Shown: positions 59,294 to 64,000 of the stretch, piece by piece
How positions within the stretch are numbered: the first letter of the stretch is position 1
Layout of the letters: the number at the start of each line of letters is the position of its first letter
Assembly (NCBI GenBank): GCA_000283635.1
Contig: HE613569.1
Location: 1,265,501 to 1,329,500 of the forward strand
Length of the DNA stretch: 64,000 nt
Reading direction: 5' to 3'
DNA from: Streptococcus macedonicus ACA-DC 198
GTDB lineage: Bacteria > Bacillota > Bacilli > Lactobacillales > Streptococcaceae
The notes under the pieces: model-generated
Told to the model about the DNA's origin: nothing
The model's database searches: none
Seen by the model: only the letters and a program-made list of their open reading frames with translations
Position numbers and translations under genes: made by a program

Positions 59294-59439
59294 AGAAAAA
59301 CACCCCAAAAGTTAGATTTGTTGTCTAACTTTTGGGGTGCAGTTCATCGGTTCTTCTTTTTTTATACGAATAATTCCATTGCTATCCTCGCGATAATTTG
59401 TTATTTTTATTACAGCTATTTTTAGAAAGTGAGTTTATT

Positions 59440-60790
59440 ATGGAGAAAAAATTACAATTTAAAGATTATCTAACCATTGGCTCGATGTTATTTGGTTTAT
59501 TTTTTGGTGCAGGAAATTTAATTTTCCCTGTACATATGGGACAAGAAGCTGGTTCAGCAGTGTTTCTTGCCAATCTAGGCTTTTTAGTTACCGGTATCGG
59601 TCTACCCTTTTTAGGTGTTATCGCTATTGGAAGTTCTCAAAGCAATGGATTGTTTGATTTAGCTTCTAAAGTCAACAAACGTTATGCTTTTATTTTTACT
59701 ATTTTTTACTATTTTATTGTATTTAGTGATTGGTCCTTTTTTTGCGCTACCACGTTTGGCCACTACTTCTTTTGAGATTGGTCTGTCGCCTTTTATTCCA
59801 AAAGAATTTACAACATTGAGTCTAGCCATTTTTAGTGTTGCTTTTTTTGTTGTTGCTTGGTTATTTTCAAGAAAACCATCTAAGCTATTAGATTATGTAG
59901 GAAAATTTTTAAATCCTTTATTTTTAGTCCTGCTTGGTATTTTATTAGTTTTGGCATTTACTCGCCCCATGGGTTCCGTCGCTACTGCTCCTGTACAAAC
60001 AGCTTACGAAAACACACCTTTTATCACTGGTTTTATCGAGGGATATAATACTCTAGATGCCTTGGCTTCATTAGCCTTTGGAATTATTATTGTTACAACC
60101 ATTCGACAACGTGGAGTAACAAAACCTAGCACTGTCGCCTTAGATACGATTAAATCCGGTGCCGTGAGTATTTTGTTAATGGGCTTAATCTACAGTCTGT
60201 TAGCTTATATGGGAACGATGAGTCTGGGAACTTTCCCTTTGAGTGATAATGGTGGCATCGCTTTGGCACAAATTGCTAATCACTACTTAGGAACTTTTGG
60301 CAGTGTCATCCTTGCTTTAATTGTGATTGTCGCTTGTTTAAAAACTGGTATCGGCTTGATTTCTGCCTTTTCTGAAACCTTTATCGAACTTTTCCCTAAA
60401 CAAAACTATCTCTTTTTTGCAACGGCTGTAAGCATTATGGCTTGTCTATTTGCCAATATTGGACTAACCAAAATCATTGAATTTTCGATTCCCGTTTTGA
60501 TGTTTTTGTACCCATTAGCAATGACTTTAATTTTATTAGCTATTCTTGGACCCTTGTTTTCACATAGTTCTCGTGTCTATCAAATGACCACCTACTTCAC
60601 TCTGATTGCTTCAGTCGTGGATGGATTAAATGCTAGCCCAGCTTTTATTTCAACTTCCACAGTAGCAAAAACAATTATTTCATTTGGAGAAAACTATTTA
60701 CCTCTCTTTTCGATTGGTATGGGTTGGCTACTCCCTGCTAGTATTGGTTTTGTGATTGGATTATTGTGGCATTTTATAAAACGTCGTTAA
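59440..60790 (+). pseudogene. brnQ: Branched-chain amino-acid transporter BrnQ, frameshifted
   Basis: A sodium-coupled leucine/isoleucine/valine importer with about twelve helices, split by a frameshift. The first frame gives [36 protein letters not shown] and ends in a wrong tail. The second frame carries on from [20 protein letters not shown] to the natural end (LWHFIKRR). The shift lies in T-rich sequence at about 59695-59715. Reading across gives a full-length protein of about 450 residues. Inactive unless the frameshift is an error. Confidence 0.85.
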
Positions 60791-60845
60791 AAACCGCCAG
60801 AAGCTTTCCGACAGACAATGTTGGAATTCTTCTGGTGGTTTTTCT
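60791..60845 (+). terminator. Terminator after brnQ
   Basis: AACCGCCAGAAG pairs with CTTCTGGTGGTT (12 bp with one G-T), long loop, then TTTTTCTTTTTT. Confidence 0.8.
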
Positions 60846-61001
60846 TTTTTGTGAAGTTGATTAAGTTCTGCGTTTGATTTTCCCTCTTTTTCGAACGGTG
60901 GATTACAATTCTATTTTTTTCTTAAGAAAAGGTTGTGGCACTAACTTTTTGCTATTAATTAAAAAATCATCGAATAATTTAATTACCACAATTGCTTTTG
61001 T

Positions 61002-61054
61002 TTGACACAAATAAAAATCAGTCTTACAATTTAATTGCAACGACTACATACGTA
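61002..61054 (+). promoter_or_regulatory. Copper-gene promoter with possible CopY box
   Basis: TTGACA (61002-61007), 17-base spacer, TACAAT (61025-61030), a near-perfect promoter. TACATACGTA at 61045-61054 matches the CopY operator TACAnnTGTA except for one base and overlaps the likely start of transcription. Confidence 0.6.
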
Positions 61055-61077
61055 AACATAAAGGGAGGAATTTACGA

Positions 61078-61611
61078 ATGAATCATGACAACCACAAAAA
61101 TGATACCAATCAATCACACATGAATCACCAGCATTCAGATAAACACACGCATCACCATGAGGATCATATGAATCATAACCATCATGAAATGCATGATATG
61201 GATCATTCCATGCATACAGGCAATAAACAGAGTCATGAAGGACACATGAATCATGATCACCACGAAATGGGTGGGGTGGATCACTCTATGCATATGGGTA
61301 ACTTTAAACAAAAATTTTGGCTTTCGTTAATTTTGGCAATTCCGATTATCGTTCTTTCGCCAATGATGGGGATGGAACTGCCTTTTCAATTTACTTTCCC
61401 TGGTTCTGAATGGGTCGTTTTAGTTTTAGCAACTATTTTATTTTTCTATGGTGGACAACCATTTTTAAGTGGTGCGAAAATGGAATTACAACAAAAAAAT
61501 CCTGCTATGATGACTTTGATTTCTATGGGGATTAGTGTTTCCTATATTTATAGTATTTATTCATTTTTTAGATACTTTACAAAAAAATTTAGCTCAACAA
61601 GGAGGCTCTGA
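61078..61611 (+). pseudogene. copB: Copper-transporting P-type ATPase (CopB), 5' fragment
   Basis: Only the first quarter of a CopB-type copper exporter. The N-terminal 75 residues are very His/Met-rich ([19 protein letters not shown]), which binds copper. Two membrane helices follow ([34 protein letters not shown]), then [20 protein letters not shown]. Beyond about 61572 the match stops and an unrelated tail ([13 protein letters not shown]) leads into the ribosome site of the next gene. The catalytic DKTGT and ATP-binding domains are missing, so it cannot transport copper. It is the scar of a recombination joining it to dagK-like DNA. Confidence 0.85.
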
Positions 61612-62501
61612 TGCCTAAATATACCGTTATTTATAATGAAGATGCTGGAAAAAATGACAACAAATCCATCGCTGAACGTTTTCAGCAAGCGGCTGAACGA
61701 TTGAAGCGATCAACCACCTTAAAGGCCACGTCTAGTCGTCAAGAAGCGCTCGATTACGTAGTTGATCATATTGATCAACTGGATACAGTTATTACAATTG
61801 GCGGAGATGGCTCCATTAATACCGTGTTTTCGGCCTTTCTTAAGGCTAAAAAATCAGTCAAAGTAGGAATTATTCCTGGTGGTACCGTCAATAATTTTGC
61901 TAAAGCCCTCGAAATTCCTCAAGATGAGGAGGCTGCTTTTGATACCATTCTTAATGGTCATCCCCTCGCTGTGGATTTGGCCCATACTGAAGACCGTGCC
62001 ATTATTAGTAGCCTTACGCTTGGAACCCTTGCTGATATGGCCCGCCATGTCGGACAAGATGAAAAGAAAAAATGGGGACCTTTAATTTATTTGAGTAAAG
62101 GAATTCGCCAGCTAATTGCTAAAAAATCTTACCAGATTAAAGTTAGTACTGCGGATGGCGACCATGTCTATCGCACGCGCTTCCTATTAGCAACCACTAC
62201 CAACTCAGTGGGTGGTTTTACTAATTTTGATACATCTGCATCTCCAGCAGATGGAAAAATTCACTTAGTTATCCTGAAACATTTTTCATTCATGCGTCTT
62301 TTAGGATACCTAAGTTATTTCTTAACTGGACGTTTTCGGGATACCAAAGATGTTGATCAACTTACCGCTCAGGAAATTGAAATTTCTGCCGTTGATTCAC
62401 ACTTGAAGGTTGAAACTCGAATTGATGGTGATCCTAGTGACCAACTCCCCATCAAACTGGGCGTAGAGCAAGGCTTCGTTCAAGTTATGGTACCTAAATA
62501 A
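61611..62501 (+). CDS. Diacylglycerol kinase-family lipid kinase
   Basis: A 296-residue soluble kinase of the DagK/YegS group, probably recycling diacylglycerol from lipoteichoic acid synthesis or making another lipid phosphate. The nucleotide loop is TIGGDGSINTVF and the next conserved block is GIIPGGTVNNFAKAL. AGGAGG precedes the ATG. It looks like the proteins of lactobacilli more than those of streptococci, and it directly abuts the truncated copB, so it came with foreign DNA. It is one of the few intact genes in this region. Confidence 0.82.
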   Translation: MPKYTVIYNEDAGKNDNKSIAERFQQAAERLKRSTTLKATSSRQEALDYVVDHIDQLDTVITIGGDGSINTVFSAFLKAKKSVKVGIIPGGTVNNFAKALEIPQDEEAAFDTILNGHPLAVDLAHTEDRAIISSLTLGTLADMARHVGQDEKKKWGPLIYLSKGIRQLIAKKSYQIKVSTADGDHVYRTRFLLATTTNSVGGFTNFDTSASPADGKIHLVILKHFSFMRLLGYLSYFLTGRFRDTKDVDQLTAQEIEISAVDSHLKVETRIDGDPSDQLPIKLGVEQGFVQVMVPK

Positions 62502-62514
62502 TTTAACTCAAAAT

Positions 62515-62553
62515 AAAATGGACCAACGCAATCAAAGCGTTGATCCATTTTTT
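62515..62553. terminator. Bidirectional terminator between dagK-like gene and uspA
   Basis: AAAATGGA-C-CAACGC pairs with GCGTTG-A-TCCATTTT (14 bp, one mismatch), flanked by A and T runs. Confidence 0.88.
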
Positions 62554-62556
62554 ACA

Positions 62557-62988
62557 TTATCGAACCACAGTTACCGTGATGGGAGCATACTTCGCCATGT
62601 AGGCTGCTTGGCTACCAAAATGTCGTGCTAACCCTTTTTTAGACTCTGCGCCAACCACTAACAAATCGGGTTGGACAGCTGGAATAACTTCTTCCACAAT
62701 GGTCTCGCCCGGATCGCCTTCCGTAACGACGCACTTTACATTTTGGACTCCCGCATCCTTAGCCTTTTTCTGATATTTTAAGATATGTTGTTCAAGTTCG
62801 GCCCGTTCTCCATGAATAAAGTCCTTATCTAGCGCTTGAAAAACATTCATTTCGTCACTTTCCAAAACTGATACGATTACCAATTCAGAACCCGATTTTT
62901 TAGCCAGATTAATTGCATAATCAAAGCCTAAAACGGCATCTTCCGAATCATCTACACCAACTAATATTCTCTTAACATCAAAGGTCAT
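62557..62988 (-). CDS. Universal stress protein (UspA family)
   Basis: A 143-residue ATP-binding stress protein. The N-terminus has ILVGVDDSEDAVLGFDYAIN, and the nucleotide-binding end is LLVVGAESKKGLARHFGSQA followed by APITVTVVR. Its ATG overlaps the stop of the mntH remnant (TAATG), so the two formed one operon, an arrangement I associate with lactobacilli. Intact, but its promoter was lost with the 5' end of mntH. Confidence 0.85.
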   Translation of the reverse strand: MTFDVKRILVGVDDSEDAVLGFDYAINLAKKSGSELVIVSVLESDEMNVFQALDKDFIHGERAELEQHILKYQKKAKDAGVQNVKCVVTEGDPGETIVEEVIPAVQPDLLVVGAESKKGLARHFGSQAAYMAKYAPITVTVVR

Positions 62989-63605
62989 TATGCTTCCTCC
63001 TTAGCTTCTGCTTTACTTTGCATTTCCAATTCGTAACGTTGGTTACCTTTATGGAGTTCAAAGATTGTCCAAGCTAAGGAGTGCTAGAACTACTGCCACT
63101 AGCATATAGGCAATTATGTGCGCCAGCTCTACTTCACCAGCACTTGGATTAGCTCCAAAGAAGGCCGTAATTGAATTTGGTAAACCAGTCATATTGAGGT
63201 AGGTTAGGAAAATAACCGAAATCCAACCTAAAATTTTGACCGCCCAACTATTCTTAAATCGATCACCCATTTCAACGCGACTATCCGTCATCATCAACAA
63301 TGGAATCATTGAGAATGGTAATGCAAAAGCCAAAAATACTTGAGAGTTATTCATCAACTGATTTAGGGCTTCGTGTTCTTGAAGATCACCTTTACCGCTG
63401 GTAATCATGACACAAATCAAAACTGGTACAATTGAAATCAAACGGGTAATCAAACGCCGTGCCCAAAGTGGCATTCGCATGTGAATGAACCCTTCCATGA
63501 TAACCTGGCCGGTTAACGTTCCCGTGATGGTTGAGTTTTGACCAGAAGCCAACAAAGCTACCGCAAATAATGTCGAAAGTACCCCAGTTTTGGCAACTCC
63601 AATCT
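62988..63605 (-). pseudogene. mntH: Manganese transporter MntH (NRAMP), 3' fragment with frameshift
   Basis: The C-terminal 40 percent of an NRAMP divalent-metal transporter. SGQNSTITGTLTGQVIMEGF is the conserved NRAMP block, followed by four hydrophobic helices. Near 63080 one extra base shifts the frame; the proper end (LAWTIFELHKGNQRYELEMQ and an acidic tail) is readable in the next frame and stops at 62988. At 63605 similarity ends and a terminator-like inverted repeat starts, marking a rearrangement junction. Not functional. Confidence 0.85.
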
Positions 63606-63606
63606 A

Positions 63607-63645
63607 AAAAACAGGCGATCCTTATTAAAAGGACTTCCTGTTTTT
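63607..63645. terminator. Inverted repeat at the mntH junction
   Basis: AAAACAGG-CGA-TCCTT pairs with AAGGA-CTT-CCTGTTTT, flanked by A and T runs. It looks like a bidirectional terminator and sits exactly where mntH is cut. Confidence 0.65.
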
Positions 63646-63909
63646 AATTCAAGACAAACCGTGGGTTTTACCCACACCCACAAGCTGAACCAGCTTGACC
63701 GCAGTCATGAGCGGAGTTTCCCCCGCTCAAACTCACTCGCCCACTCGCCGTGTGGCAGGAAAGCAAAGTTGGTGTAACTAACTTTGGCTTTCAGCCGTTT
63801 CAGTGTGTCGTTTCATTCCGTCAAGAACGGGTAGTATTTTTTTGAAGCCCACAAAAAAATCTCCACGCCTAGCACTTGACTGCATTCTCACTCCAAGTTC
63901 AAAAGACAT
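63646..63909. other. GC-richer noncoding DNA with hairpins, plasmid-like
   Basis: No coding sequence is visible. It contains GTGGGT-TTT-ACCCAC (about 63662-63676) and a longer stem GAAAGC-AAAGTT with AACTTT-GGCTTTC (63759-63792). The composition is unlike the flanks and resembles origin or transfer regions of lactic-acid-bacterial plasmids, but I cannot assign it. Confidence 0.35.
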
Positions 63910-63915
63910 AACTTA

Positions 63916-64000
63916 AGAATTCGATCGTAGCCGAAAGAACTATGGTACGCGGAAAATCAAAGTTGCTCTGGCAAAACGTGATATCTTCGTTAGTCGTCGC
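63916..64000 (+). pseudogene. IS3-family OrfB fragment at the window edge
   Basis: An open stretch reading EFDRSRKNYGTRKIKVALAK then RDIFVSRR, which matches the region before the first catalytic Asp in many IS3-family OrfB proteins (NYGxRKI...L...SRRR). An in-frame TAA lies just upstream at about 63913, so the 5' part is missing or shifted. It differs from the IS at 29212 and 57914 (RYGYRRIH there). It continues past the window. Confidence 0.6.

Larger units (their letters stand above)
57914..59346 (-). mobile_element. IS3-family insertion sequence, copy 2, 1433 bp
   Basis: The same element as at 29212 in the opposite orientation: same length, same ends, same OrfA and OrfB. The target duplication is TCG (57911-57913 and 59347-59349). 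Removing the IS and one TCG restores an 11-bp hairpin (GAAAAGAAGGAC, TTCG loop, GTTCTTCTTTT) with a following T-run, 25 bases after the ATPase pseudogene. The insertion lies inside its tetraloop. Confidence 0.95.

Overview
The window is chromosomal DNA of a low-GC streptococcus. The rgp/gac-type rhamnose-polysaccharide cluster, the dnaG-rpoD operon, the maltodextrin regulon and proteins with GBS Bsp-like repeats fit the S. bovis/S. equinus complex (gallolyticus, infantarius, lutetiensis, macedonicus). That species-group call is inference from gene content; no rRNA or tRNA gene was seen.

Layout. 1-3175: two minus-strand cell-wall hydrolases with Bsp-like repeats, one with a GH25 lysozyme domain (cut by the window edge, apparently frameshifted at its start) and one with a CHAP domain. 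3261-24420: a long minus-strand surface-polysaccharide locus, rmlD, then rgpA-F (rhamnan backbone and ABC export) and a side-chain module that matches gacI/J/K/L and gacH, with several extra glycosyltransferases and an RgpF-GT4 fusion. 24513-28941: a gene remnant, a DUF59 gene, rpoD, dnaG, mscL (plus strand) and rpsU. 29212-30644: a complete IS3-family element. 30661-34462: three paralogous amino-acid-binding proteins and an aminotransferase. 34631-43555: malP-malQ, malR and malX-malF-malG, with one shared operator core in both divergent promoters. 43657-49368: a NUDIX hydrolase, uvrB and a fused glutamine-type ABC transporter. 49369-52124: a structured intergenic region, an ABC-F pseudogene behind a possible attenuator, and repeat-rich spacers. 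52125-56233: obgE, a 42-residue membrane protein, rsuA and an OppA-type lipoprotein.

56454-64000 is a decaying, partly foreign region. It holds an amino-acid ABC permease and ATPase killed by three Gln-to-ochre changes and a frameshift, a second full-length copy of the IS, a frameshifted brnQ, the 5' piece of a copper ATPase gene, an intact DagK-type kinase, uspA, a truncated mntH, plasmid-like noncoding DNA and another IS3 transposase fragment. The dagK, uspA and mntH proteins look like those of lactobacilli or related lactic acid bacteria.

The most striking observation is that both copies of the 1433-bp IS sit inside the loop of a rho-independent terminator hairpin. Each has a 3-bp target duplication made of loop bases (CTT and TCG), and both have the same orientation relative to the terminated gene. 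The element also carries its own terminator-like hairpin just upstream of its transposase start. This suggests an IS that targets terminators. All coordinates and motifs were read by eye; no database search was run.
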